Shown here: positions 52,911 through 61,534 of the stretch, one piece after another
How positions within the stretch are numbered: position 1 is the stretch's first letter
Layout of the letters: every line of letters starts with the position of its first letter
From: Shinella sp. UYSO24
GTDB lineage: Bacteria; Pseudomonadota; Alphaproteobacteria; Rhizobiales; Rhizobiaceae
DNA length: 64,000 nucleotides
NCBI GenBank assembly: GCA_902167985.1
Contig: CABHNZ010000003.1
Span: forward strand, 62,001-126,000
Direction of reading: 5' to 3'
Program-made: the position numbers and the translations under genes
The notes under the pieces: model-generated
Seen by the model: the letters and a program-made list of their open reading frames with translations, nothing else
Database searches by the model: none
What the model was told of the DNA's origin: nothing

Positions 52911-54183
52911 TCGGCATTCCCTTCTCAAGCAGAGCGGCGGCACGGGCAAAGAAATCGGCACCGCCGAAGTTACCGGACTTCAACGCAAGCCCCAAAGATC
53001 CGTCAGGAGCATAAAGGCAAGGTATGCCGGGGTCGATCTCCGGACCGACATCCAGCGCCGGCAGGCCGAGAGACTGTGCCACCGCACCAGAGGTTTCGCC
53101 ACCGGCAACGACGAGCCTGCGGATGCCGATCGAGACCAGAAGTCGGGCGATATCGGCAAACAGCTTGTCGAGGACTTCCGCCAACGCCTCGCGACCATAT
53201 TGCTGCTGCAACCGCTCCACCTCGGCCGGATCGTCAGACGAATAGATGAGCGGCAGGGCATGGATATGTTCGGCAACGAACCCGGCCGCGTCCTGCGCCC
53301 TGAAGCGGCCCGCCATGATCGCATGGACATCCAGCATCAGATAGGGATGCGACTTCGAATGCTCGGCGATCTGCTTGCGGGTGGCCGCAGAACAACTGCC
53401 GGCCAGAATGGCCGCCGGCCCGTTCACGCATCTGGAGGCAGCGGAGCCGCCCTTCGCCAGTCCCTTGCGAATGAAATTTGCCGGCAAGGCAAGCGCAATG
53501 CCCGAACCGCCGGTGACAAGCGAAGCATCGGCCGCGGCCTCTCCCAGCGTCACCAGATCCGCATCGATCAAGGCATCGCAGATGACGAGCGTTTCGCCGC
53601 GTTGGGCAGCCTCATCGAGAGCCGCGCGGACGGGCCCGGCGCCCTGCCGCACGGTCGCCGTTGCCACAAGGCCGACGGGGCCAGAAACCTGCAGGGCCAG
53701 CCAGCGGCGGATATTGGCATCCGTCATCGGCGTCAGCGGGTGATGACGCATGCTGGATTCGCTCAGCAACTGGTCGTGAACGAAGAGGTGGCCCTGATAG
53801 ACGGTCCGGCCGGCTGTCGGGAAGGCCGGGCAGGCAATCACGCCCGAGGCATCGAGCGCCTTTGCCAGTGACTCGGCGACAGGGCCGATATTGCCGGCCG
53901 GCGTGGAATCGAATGTCGAGCAATATTTGAAGACGATCTGTCGGCAGCCTTGCGCTTTCAGCCATTTCAGTGCCGCCAGCGATTGTTCCACCGCTTCCGC
54001 AACCGGTGTCGAGCGGGTTTTCAACGAGACGACGCCCGCCTCGACAGCCGCGCCCGCCGCAGCGGACGGAACGCCCAGATATTGGGTGACGGCAAGACCG
54101 CCCTCACCCGGCAATCCCTTGGCAAGCGTATTGGCGATATCGCCGGCTCCGGTAAAATCGTCAGCAATCACGCCGATCAGCAT
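52903..54183 (-). CDS. otnK: Four-carbon acid sugar kinase (3-oxo-tetronate kinase, DUF1537)
   Basis: 426 residues. The N-terminal DUF1537 motif IADDFTGAGDIANTLA and C-terminal nucleotide-binding region VVAGGETSGAVAQSLG are both present, as is FKYCSTFDSTPAGNIGPVAE in the substrate site. Family length is about 420. OtnK phosphorylates 3-oxo-tetronates; related kinases act on erythronate, threonate, apionate-derived or other branched acids. It is followed by otnC with an 8-bp overlap and preceded by a racemase-like gene. Confidence 0.9.
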   Translation of the reverse strand: MLIGVIADDFTGAGDIANTLAKGLPGEGGLAVTQYLGVPSAAAGAAVEAGVVSLKTRSTPVAEAVEQSLAALKWLKAQGCRQIVFKYCSTFDSTPAGNIGPVAESLAKALDASGVIACPAFPTAGRTVYQGHLFVHDQLLSESSMRHHPLTPMTDANIRRWLALQVSGPVGLVATATVRQGAGPVRAALDEAAQRGETLVICDALIDADLVTLGEAAADASLVTGGSGIALALPANFIRKGLAKGGSAASRCVNGPAAILAGSCSAATRKQIAEHSKSHPYLMLDVHAIMAGRFRAQDAAGFVAEHIHALPLIYSSDDPAEVERLQQQYGREALAEVLDKLFADIARLLVSIGIRRLVVAGGETSGAVAQSLGLPALDVGPEIDPGIPCLYAPDGSLGLALKSGNFGGADFFARAAALLEKGMPNG

Positions 54184-54190
54184 TGGTCTG

Positions 54191-54853
54191 TCATCCTTTC
54201 AGCAGATATCGCATGCGGGCCACCGCGGCATCGGGCGCCGTCAGGATCGGCCTGTCGATGGCAGCCTCGGCCGCAGCCTTTGCCCGCGATGTGGAAAAAT
54301 GCGCCAGCATGATCGCATCATAGGCTCCGCAGGCCGCAGCCTGTTCGGCCACCAGTGCATTATGCCTTTGTGCATCGCCAGCTTTCAGCGCATCGAGTGC
54401 GCCATCAACGACAAAGGTGGTCAGCGTTGCCGCCTGCCCGCTCTTAACGGCGAAAGCGTCGAACTCCTCGGTCATGCTTTCGACTGCCGGTGCAAAAGTC
54501 GCCAGCATGGCAATTTTCGCACCGTAGCCGAAGGCAGCCTCGAACATGGCCTCGTTTGGCTTGAGCACAGGTATGGTGAGCGCCCCCGCAAGCGCCTCAA
54601 TGGCCGGCCCGAAAGCCGAGCATGTGACCAGAATGCCCGCCGCGCCGATCTCCTTGCCATAGGCTCCGAGATCGATGAAACGGCGGGTCATCGCCTCCGT
54701 CAGCCGTCCGTCCCGGCGTCGATCCTCCGAAAGAGAATCGTCGAGAAGGTTGACCGTATCGGCCTCCGGCCAGCCCGTCTTGAACGCCTGCTGTACGGGC
54801 TCGATTGCCACTGGGGTTGCGTGCAGCAGCACGATCCGGGGTTGGGCATCCAT
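54191..54853 (-). CDS. Arylmalonate decarboxylase / Asp-Glu racemase-like protein
   Basis: 220 residues of the Asp/Glu racemase superfamily. The first catalytic Cys is present in VTCSAFGPAIEAL (about residue 77), but the second motif reads MLAHFSTSRA without Cys. A single-Cys arrangement is found in arylmalonate decarboxylase-like and other decarboxylating or isomerising members. Seven bases upstream of otnK in an operon for a carboxylic-acid substrate, so it may isomerise or decarboxylate an intermediate. Third racemase-family gene of the window, each in a different operon. Confidence 0.8.
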   Translation of the reverse strand: MDAQPRIVLLHATPVAIEPVQQAFKTGWPEADTVNLLDDSLSEDRRRDGRLTEAMTRRFIDLGAYGKEIGAAGILVTCSAFGPAIEALAGALTIPVLKPNEAMFEAAFGYGAKIAMLATFAPAVESMTEEFDAFAVKSGQAATLTTFVVDGALDALKAGDAQRHNALVAEQAAACGAYDAIMLAHFSTSRAKAAAEAAIDRPILTAPDAAVARMRYLLKG

Positions 54854-54905
54854 GTTTCCGTCTCCAGAAGATCAACAACAGCACTGGCGGGGCCGGTATG
54901 CCGCT

Positions 54906-56287
54906 CTATCGATAGAGCGGCACAATTCCGAGGACGAGCGCACTTGCGAGGAAGATGCCGAAGATCGCCAGCGTCCAGCCGAAGCATGCTCTCTGCCAGG
55001 AGCCCATATCGAGCCCTGTCATGCTGAGCAGGAGGTAGATGAAGGCAGTAAGCGGGCTCAGCATATGGAAAGCCTGGCCGAGCAGCGAGGCAAAGCCGAT
55101 CTCGAACGGCGTGAACCCATAGGCCTTGCCGGCTTCGACAAGCACGGGCAGCACACCATAGAAGAATGCGTCGTTCGACAGGAAGAAGCCGCCGGGTGCC
55201 GAGATGAAGACGACGATCAGCCCCCAGAAGCCACCGAGCTCGCGCGGGATGACATTGACCATGCTGCTCGCCAGAGCATCGGACATGCCGGTATTGGTGA
55301 ACAGCCCCATGAACACGCCGCGCCGATGACCATGATGACGGTCTGCAGCACTTCGCCGGAATTGGCGTAGAGGCGATCCTTCTGCTCCTGCAGCGTCTTG
55401 TAATTGACGACGAGCGCAATCACGGTGCCGACGAGGAAGATGAAGACCGGATCAAACGTGCCGGCGATCAGGAAGATCATCGTAGCCGCCGTCAGGACGG
55501 CGTTGATCGGCGCCAGATGCGGCCGTTTCAGCGCGTCATCCTCGCTCTTGGTCGAGGCAAAGATCGCATCGATATCGGCATCGGAGAGATGCTGGATGCC
55601 CAGCCGCTTGCGTTCGGCCAGACCGAGGAAATAGGAGCCGGCGGTGACGAAAAGGCTCGACAGGATCATGCCGGGCAGAAGTGCCGAGAGCAGCGCCTGC
55701 ACGTCTATGCCCTGAATGACGGCGATGACCCGTGCGGTCGGTCCGCTCCACGGCAGAAGGTTGAGAATGGTGTTCTGCAGGATGAGCAGGACGCCGAGAT
55801 GCATCATCTTCAGGTTCAGCCGGCGATAGACAGGGATGAGCGCCGTGCAGCAGATCAGCGTCGTCGTCGTACCGTCGCCGCTCATCGAGACGATGGTCGC
55901 CAGAATGCTGGTCGAAACGAGCACTTTCAGCGGATCGCCCTTGGAGAGCTGGATGACCTTGCGGGTCAACGGATCGAAGAGGCCGACATTCAGCATCAGC
56001 GAGAAGAACATGATGGCGAAGAACAGCATGAAGGCGGTGCTGGAGGTCTTGGTCAGCCCCTCCTTGATCCATACGCCCAGCACGCGGATCTGGTCCCAGA
56101 TAGTGACGGCATCCACCGACATCTTCAGCGACTTGGCAGTGGGCGCCTGATAGAGGCCGAGAAGCGCCCCGACGACCGCCATGATGACCGGCACGAGCAC
56201 GATTGCCGTGAACGGATGCATTTTCTTCGTCAGAATAAGGGCCATGAAGACGATAACCGTCGTCCAGGCCAGCAATGCCATAATCAT
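54906..56287 (-). pseudogene. CitMHS-type citrate/carboxylate:proton symporter, one frameshift
   Basis: About 460 residues after repair. Start at 56287 (MIMALLAWTTVIVFMALILT), with about 12 helices. Family segments are FFAIMFFSLMLNVGLFDPLT, VSMSGDGTTTTLICCTALIP, TILNLLPWSGPTARV and, after the break, SAPGGFFLSNDAFFYG. One base is missing near 55321: VMVIGAG must continue as VFMGLFTNTGMSDAL. It probably imports the operon's substrate, a di- or tricarboxylate or sugar acid, with metal or proton coupling. 61 bp after the oxidoreductase gene. Confidence 0.85.
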
Positions 56288-56348
56288 TCATTCCTCCCAG
56301 AATATGTCAGTACCGAAGCGCCCCCTCGACGCTTCGGCAAGTCCAATT

Positions 56349-57780
56349 TCAGGATGCGGCGAGAAATGCCGCGTCCTGCTGTCTGCGTAGTTGCCAAAGG
56401 ACCGAACCCGCCGGTTCTTCGACCATGTCGTAAGTGATCGTCGTGCCGGCCGGGATATCGACAGCCGCCTTGTTGCCGGTGAGAAGATGCGCGCAGGCGA
56501 CGGCCCCCGGAGCGACAGCGACAGCCGGCACGATCCGGGCCGTGAGCTGCGGGCTGTGGTCGTTGCCGAACACCTCTCCCGCCTTGATGTCGCGCGCAGC
56601 AACCTTCACCAGATCGAAGCGCGGACGGTAATCATCCGAGCCCGTATCAAGGCCAAGCAGACCGGCGACGAGGATCGTGCTGGAGGTTTCGACGCCGCAC
56701 AGGTGATAGGGCCGGTAGATGACCGCAGCCGTATCATCGTAATTGGCGATCTGCCCCTTGGTGGTCAGGATATGGTTCGAATAGGCATTGTCGCAGCGCA
56801 CGACGAGGAAGACGCCGCCGCCGAGACCGGCATCCGTCGGACCGCGCAGGCAGGTGGCGAGATCCGCGACACCGGGTGCTGCGAAGACGCCGCCATTCTC
56901 GGTGGTGCAATAGGCAACCGGGATTTCGGTGATCCGCAGTGGCGCATGGACCAGCGTGTCGACGGCCGGCGCAAGCCCGGTATAGTTGGCAGCAACCGTC
57001 GTCTCGCAGAGGTCATAGGCCCCCGGCTGCGGCAGTCGCGCGAGAATTTTCTTCCGCCGGGCGATATATTCCTCGACCTCGCCTTTCGGAATGAAGCCAA
57101 GATATTTGCGGTCCTCGGGCGAGACCGTGATGGTCTCGACATAGGGCGCATGGATCTTCTTGTCGGTCTTGATCGTGACCGTACCGGCGGCCTCGTCATA
57201 GATGAACTCGCCGTCGGTGCCTTGCCACCGCTCAAGACCGTCAGCCCGATGGACTTTGCCCATTCGTAGAACTGGATCAGCAGGCCATGCTGGTCGCCGT
57301 CCACCGGCGTGTAGACGACGCCGGCCTCTGTCGCCAGCTTTTTCAGGATCGGGCCGACGGTAACGTCGCAATCCTTGGTGATCATCGCCACATGCTTGCG
57401 ATTGCCGATCGCCTGCAGCGCATAGGCGGTACTGGCCTCCGGCACGCCGGTTGCCTCGCAGACCACATCCACGCTCTCGATCTCGGCGATGATATCGCAT
57501 TGATCCGTATAGATGCGCTTGCCAGTTCGATCTGGGCCTGCGCCTCCGCAGCCGTCGCGCAGTAGACGATCGTGGCGGCATCGATACCGGCCTTCTCATA
57601 GGCGCCGCGCGCGGCCTCGACGGCAATATCGGCAATCGCCACGACGCTCAGAAGCGGAGTATGCGGATCCTGGGTGACGACGGCCGTGCCGTAATTGCCG
57701 GCGCCGATAATCCCGACCCGGACATCGCGCCCCTTGGAAAATCGCTTGTAGAGATGATGATAGATCAAGAAAGCCTCCAT
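56349..57780 (-). pseudogene. Predicted homoserine-dehydrogenase-like oxidoreductase with C-terminal SAF domain (COG4091), two frameshifts
   Basis: About 477 residues after repair. The start at 57780 reads MEAFLIYHHLYKRFSKGRDV, then the Rossmann motif VGIIGAGNYGTAV. One base is missing near 57522 (AQIELA to KRIYTDQCDIIAEIESVDVV) and one near 57221 (LTVLSGGK to GTDGEFIYDEAAG). The C-terminal SAF-like domain is marked by ARDIKAGEVFGNDHSPQLTA and IPAGTTITYDMVEEP. COG4091 proteins are NAD(P)-dependent dehydrogenases of sugar-acid or aldehyde substrates; the reaction is uncharacterised in most. First gene of the operon divergent from the LysR gene. Confidence 0.78.
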
Positions 57781-57966
57781 TGCGCACGGTTTCGCCTTCA
57801 CGCCTGACGGCATGTTCGACGCGGGCAATTCCCTTTCCGTGCTGTAAATCCTCCCCTGCCCCCTCGGGTGCAGGCATCCTCTTTTCAGGCGCGAAGCGCC
57901 GTCTCCTCGTCCAACCGTCTTACGAAAGCTTGACCACACTGTAAAATTGCGATCTGTCATGATCGG

Positions 57967-57985
57967 CCATTCCAAATTGGAATGG
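57967..57985. promoter_or_regulatory. Candidate LysR operator palindrome
   Basis: CCATTCCAAATTGGAATGG has perfect 9-bp arms around a single central A. It lies in the 228-bp gap between the divergent LysR (start 58009) and COG4091 operon (start 57780), within the LysR promoter and leader. A strong candidate for the regulator's primary site. Confidence 0.6.
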
Positions 57986-58008
57986 TGCAACCACAGGGAC
58001 CTTGAGGG

Positions 58009-59094
58009 ATGGACAGGGTAAACTGGAAAATGATTGCGGAACTGCACCGCACGCAGAATGTCACCAAGGCTGCGGAACGGCTGTCGCTGACGCAGCCTGC
58101 ACTTTCCAAGCGGCTGAAGATCATCGAGGACGATCTCGGTGTGACGTTGATGACGCGCAGCACGAGGGGCGTGCGTTTTACGCCGGAGGGAGAATATGTC
58201 GCCGCGGAAGCGCACAAGATCCTGGCGCATTATGCCGAGATCCGGGAAAATCTGCGCCGGCTGAAGGCCGAGATGTCCGGCACGATCCGGCTCGGCATGA
58301 CCAATTCATTCGTCCGCTACACGCTGCCGAAGCACCTGCATGCCTTCAAGGCTCTTCATGATGCGGTCGATTTCGATGTCGCAACCCATGTCAGCTCGCA
58401 GATCGCCACACGGGTGGAAACCGGAGAGATAGATGTCGGCTTCATTTGCGGCGATCTCGAAGGCGATTTTGATCGCATCTTCATCGGCAAGGAACATGCC
58501 TGCCTCGTCAATGCCACGCCGATCGCTCTTGGCGAGCTGCCGCAGGCGCCGCAGATCTCCTATATCAGCGATCCGTTTGCCAGAAGATTGCTCGATAGCT
58601 GGTGGCATGGCCATTTCGCTCGACCGCCATTGGTGGGGCTTCGTGCCAACCATGGCGACACCTGCCTCGAAATGATCGCAAGCGGCCTCGGCTACGGGCT
58701 TTTCCTCTCGCCGAAATTCGTCGATCCCTCGAGACGCCTGTTCACCATGCCCTTGCATCACGCGGATGGCAGCGCGGTCTGCCGCAATCTCTGGATGATC
58801 GCCAGGGCGGGCTCGGCCGCAACCCAGCCCATTGCCGGTTTCATCGACTATATGGAGCGCCATCTCGACGTTCAGACGCCACAGCGGAATAGGCGGGCCC
58901 GAGCTCCGTCTCTCGAACTGTCCCCGCCGATGAACGGGAGCGACCCTCGTCCGGGCGTGGGAGGGTGGGACGTGACGAGGGTCGCTCTGCAAAGCCGGCG
59001 CGAGGCGGGCTTGGGACGAAGGCGGGGGCGAACGCCTTCTTGTCGGCGGCTTGCAGGGAGGGGCTATCCGAGCCGCTTCGACACAACCATATAA
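58009..59094 (+). CDS. LysR-family transcriptional regulator (C-terminal tail probably artefactual)
   Basis: LysR regulator with HTH at about 5-64 (NVTKAAERLSLTQPALSKRL) and a substrate-binding domain. The frame is open for 361 residues, but homologues are about 300. After IDYMERHLDVQT (residue about 290) the sequence becomes Arg-rich and unlike the family. A single missing base near 58877 would give ATAE and a stop at 58892, i.e. about 295 residues, in line with the other deletions of this window. The tail (58893-59094) overlaps a 14-bp hairpin repeat. It is divergent from the COG4091-OtnKC operon, its likely target. Confidence 0.8.
   Translation: MDRVNWKMIAELHRTQNVTKAAERLSLTQPALSKRLKIIEDDLGVTLMTRSTRGVRFTPEGEYVAAEAHKILAHYAEIRENLRRLKAEMSGTIRLGMTNSFVRYTLPKHLHAFKALHDAVDFDVATHVSSQIATRVETGEIDVGFICGDLEGDFDRIFIGKEHACLVNATPIALGELPQAPQISYISDPFARRLLDSWWHGHFARPPLVGLRANHGDTCLEMIASGLGYGLFLSPKFVDPSRRLFTMPLHHADGSAVCRNLWMIARAGSAATQPIAGFIDYMERHLDVQTPQRNRRARAPSLELSPPMNGSDPRPGVGGWDVTRVALQSRREAGLGRRRGRTPSCRRLAGRGYPSRFDTTI
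58938..58987. repeat. Long perfect inverted repeat (14-bp arms)
   Basis: GAGCGACCCTCGTC (58938-58951) and GACGAGGGTCGCTC (58974-58987) are perfect complements with a 22-nt G-rich loop. It lies after the presumed true LysR end. No T-run; it could be a dispersed intergenic palindromic element of the kind common in rhizobia. Beyond it, 58988-59153 shows nothing recognisable. Confidence 0.6.
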
Positions 59095-59153
59095 GCAAGA
59101 ATAATCCCGTGCTGATTGTCTAATCGAACTGCCTCAGCCGGGCTCGCCCGACA

Positions 59154-59393
59154 TCAACCGTCCACGACATCGGCCTCTGGCCGGTCGCCGCCGCTCGACA
59201 GTTCGTCGTGCCAGTGACCGTCCGATGTCTGGTAGGTAATGCGTGTGTCCTGGCCGCCCAGTTGCTGGCGGCGGGCCACCCGGCGGGCGGCCGCAAGCGC
59301 GCCTGCATGGTCGGCAAAGGTTTCCGACCAGACATGATCGAGGCGGTAGGCATAGCCGCCATCATGGGCTGCGACGTGATAGATGATGTGCAT
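59154..59393 (-). CDS. DUF2188 domain-containing protein
   Basis: 79 residues from ATG 59393 (MHIIYHVAAHDGGYAYRLDH). The pattern of alternating strands, then AGALAAARRVARRQQ, then YQTSDGHWHDEL fits small DUF2188 proteins, common in Rhizobiales and of unknown role. Isolated from neighbours by about 190 bp (toward the ADH gene) and 60 bp; no operon partner seen. Confidence 0.7.
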   Translation of the reverse strand: MHIIYHVAAHDGGYAYRLDHVWSETFADHAGALAAARRVARRQQLGGQDTRITYQTSDGHWHDELSSGGDRPEADVVDG

Positions 59394-59584
59394 CTCGCTC
59401 TCCTCGAAACATATCGGCACCGGCCTGTCCGACCACTGCGATTGTGAAAGCGAAGACCAAGATCACGGCAGCACCTGCACGTCTTGTCGAAAGCGATCGG
59501 CTGCGGCTGGAAGGCCATGACATTCGACAGGATGGGGATAGATGAACCCGGCCGCGAGGACCGGGTTCATCTCTTCAGCTCCGC

Positions 59585-60598
59585 TCAGAAGCCTTCGAGA
59601 ACGATCTTGCCGCGGGCCTTGCCGCTTTCCAGCGTCGCATGTGCCTTCCTGAGGTTTTCCGCATTGATCGGAGACAGTGTCTGCGTGATCGTGGTGCGGA
59701 TCTTGCCGGCATCGATCAAGGCGGCAACCTCGTTCAACAGCTGTCCCTGTTCGCCCATGTCCGGCGTCTCATAGAGTGAACGGGTAAACATCAGCTCCCA
59801 ATGGGTCGAGACAGCCTTGCGCTTGAAGGGCACGACATCCAGAACGTCCGGATCGTCGATCAGGCCGAACCGGCCTTGCGGTGCAATGAACTCGACGATG
59901 TCCTTCAAATGCTTCGTGGTCTCGGTCGTGGAAAAGACGAAGGCCGGCGCGCCGATACCCAGTGCCGCGATCTGACCGGCCAGCGGCTTGCTGTGATCGA
60001 CGACATGGTGAGCGCCGAGTTCCTTCACCCAGGACTGCGTCTCCGGCCGCGATGCCGTCGCGATGACGGTTACATCGGTCAGGGCGCGTGCCAGCTGGAT
60101 GGCAATCGAACCGACACCACCGGCACCGCCGACAATGACGATCGCATTGGCAGCACCAGCGACGGGCTTGCGAATATCAAGCCGGTCGAAGAGCATTTCC
60201 CATGCGGTGATCGCCGTCAGCGGCAGTGCTGCGGCCTCCGCATTCGAAAGCGATAGTGGCTTCTTTCCGACAATCCTTTCGTCGACAAGATGATACTGGC
60301 TGTTGGCGCCGGGCCGGATCAGCGAGCCGGCATAGAATACCGCATCGCCAACTTTGAAATTCGTGACTGCCGGTCCGGCCTCGACGACCTTACCGACCGC
60401 ATCCCAGCCGAGAACCTTCCACTGTCCCGCCTCGGGGGCGCCACCTGCGCGCACCTTCGTGTCGACGGGATTGACGGAAACTGCCGAGACCTCGACCAGG
60501 ATATCCCGACCGGAGGGCTGCAGACGAGGGATCTCGATATCCACGAGCGCATCGACGCGATCCAAGGATCCCGGGGTCTTATATCCTACAGCTTTCAT
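59585..60598 (-). CDS. Zinc-type alcohol dehydrogenase-like / quinone oxidoreductase family protein
   Basis: 337-residue medium-chain reductase of the zinc-binding alcohol dehydrogenase family (COG0604 relatives). Start at 60598 (MKAVGYKTPGSLDRVDALVD). The GroES-like N-terminal domain has VSVNPVDTKVR and GWDAVGKVVEAG; the Rossmann motif is VGGAGGVGSIAIQLA. The catalytic zinc ligands of classical ADH are missing, as usual in quinone reductases. Divergent from an HxlR regulator, a common pairing for electrophile- or quinone-responsive NADPH oxidoreductases. Confidence 0.9.
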   Translation of the reverse strand: MKAVGYKTPGSLDRVDALVDIEIPRLQPSGRDILVEVSAVSVNPVDTKVRAGGAPEAGQWKVLGWDAVGKVVEAGPAVTNFKVGDAVFYAGSLIRPGANSQYHLVDERIVGKKPLSLSNAEAAALPLTAITAWEMLFDRLDIRKPVAGAANAIVIVGGAGGVGSIAIQLARALTDVTVIATASRPETQSWVKELGAHHVVDHSKPLAGQIAALGIGAPAFVFSTTETTKHLKDIVEFIAPQGRFGLIDDPDVLDVVPFKRKAVSTHWELMFTRSLYETPDMGEQGQLLNEVAALIDAGKIRTTITQTLSPINAENLRKAHATLESGKARGKIVLEGF

Positions 60599-60679
60599 TG
60601 CCTTGCTCCATTGCTGATTGATACGCAGCTGATTTGGGCCTATATTCATTTGGAAGCAATAATCACAAAGAATACACGT

Positions 60680-60697
60680 AGTATCAAAAAGGATACT
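60680..60697. promoter_or_regulatory. Candidate HxlR operator
   Basis: AGTATC-AAAAAG-GATACT has perfect 6-bp arms with a 6-bp A-rich spacer, ending 3 bp before the hxlR-type start codon and 82 bp from the ADH start. GTATC/GATAC arms are a known theme for HxlR/YodB-like regulators. It would also block translation initiation of the regulator. Confidence 0.5.
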
Positions 60698-60700
60698 GTC

Positions 60701-61102
60701 ATGGCCAAGGTTCGGCATTCCCGTTTCGATTGCAGCCCCGGCTGCTCGGTGGAGGCGGCAATCGGGCTGATAGATGGAAAATGGAAATCCGTGATCCTCT
60801 TTCATCTGCTTGGTGGCACGCTGCGGTTTAACGAGATCCGCCGCCAGGTGGAGAATGTCACGCCGCGCATGCTGACAAATCAGTTGCGCGAACTGGAAGA
60901 AGACGGGCTCATCATTCGAAAGGTCTATGCGCAGGTACCGCCGAAGGTGGAGTACAGCCTCTCGCCGCTGGGGCGCAGCATGGAACCGATCCTGATTGCC
61001 CTGAAATCCTGGGGCGATGCCAATATCGGCCTTTATGGCAAACCGCGCGGTATCGACCCGCGTGAGCCCGGTCTCTCACCGGTGCTCGATCCGGCCGCCT
61101 AG
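60701..61102 (+). CDS. HxlR-family transcriptional regulator
   Basis: 133 residues from ATG 60701. The HxlR winged-helix is complete: CSPGCSVEAAIGLIDGKWKS, ILFHLLGGTLRFNEIRR, VTPRMLTNQLRELEEDGLII and PKVEYSLSPLGRSMEPIL. Two N-terminal cysteines (residues about 11 and 15) could act as a redox or electrophile sensor as in YodB/HypR. Divergent from the zinc-type oxidoreductase gene, its probable target. Confidence 0.92.
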   Translation: MAKVRHSRFDCSPGCSVEAAIGLIDGKWKSVILFHLLGGTLRFNEIRRQVENVTPRMLTNQLRELEEDGLIIRKVYAQVPPKVEYSLSPLGRSMEPILIALKSWGDANIGLYGKPRGIDPREPGLSPVLDPAA

Positions 61103-61534
61103 AATAGCTGGCCATTCTCAGGCGGCACCCAGTCATCCCCCGTGGCGCGGGCCGCCCGACAAATCGCCTGAACCGCCAGCGTGGATAGCGAACATCCGCG
61201 GGGGTATTTTGACCGCGCCATTGCATATGCGCGCCATTCCCACCGCACGAAATTACATTCGATAAATTTTTAACGATGTCTCCGTATGCTCCGAAACGGC
61301 CATGGCAGAGAAGCCGCCGCACTGGTGGCGACATGTCTTCTGGTCAGCAGTGATCCGATACAGAGTGCCTATTTCCGGGCCATGTGGTCCGAACTTTCCT
61401 GCAATGCAAATCTTACAATTGGCTCCGGCAGAGACCGGGAACCGCGCCATTTGCAAGACATTTCTGTCCAGCCAACGGCCTGCAGAGACCGTATTACCAA
61501 TCCGCGCGATATTGTATGCTTCGGGGAGAGCGTC
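61103..61534. other. Intergenic region upstream of chemoreceptor
   Basis: 432 bp between the HxlR and chemoreceptor genes. GGGGAGAG at 61523-61530 is the receptor ribosome-binding site. The upstream extension of the receptor frame (from 61286) shows no signal or domain and is not treated as coding. No convincing RNA, promoter or repeat was seen. Confidence 0.4.

Noticed and set aside
61286..61534. N-terminal extension of the chemoreceptor
   Set aside because: The downstream ATG at 61535 has a good ribosome-binding site and directly precedes the first membrane helix; the extension looks non-coding.
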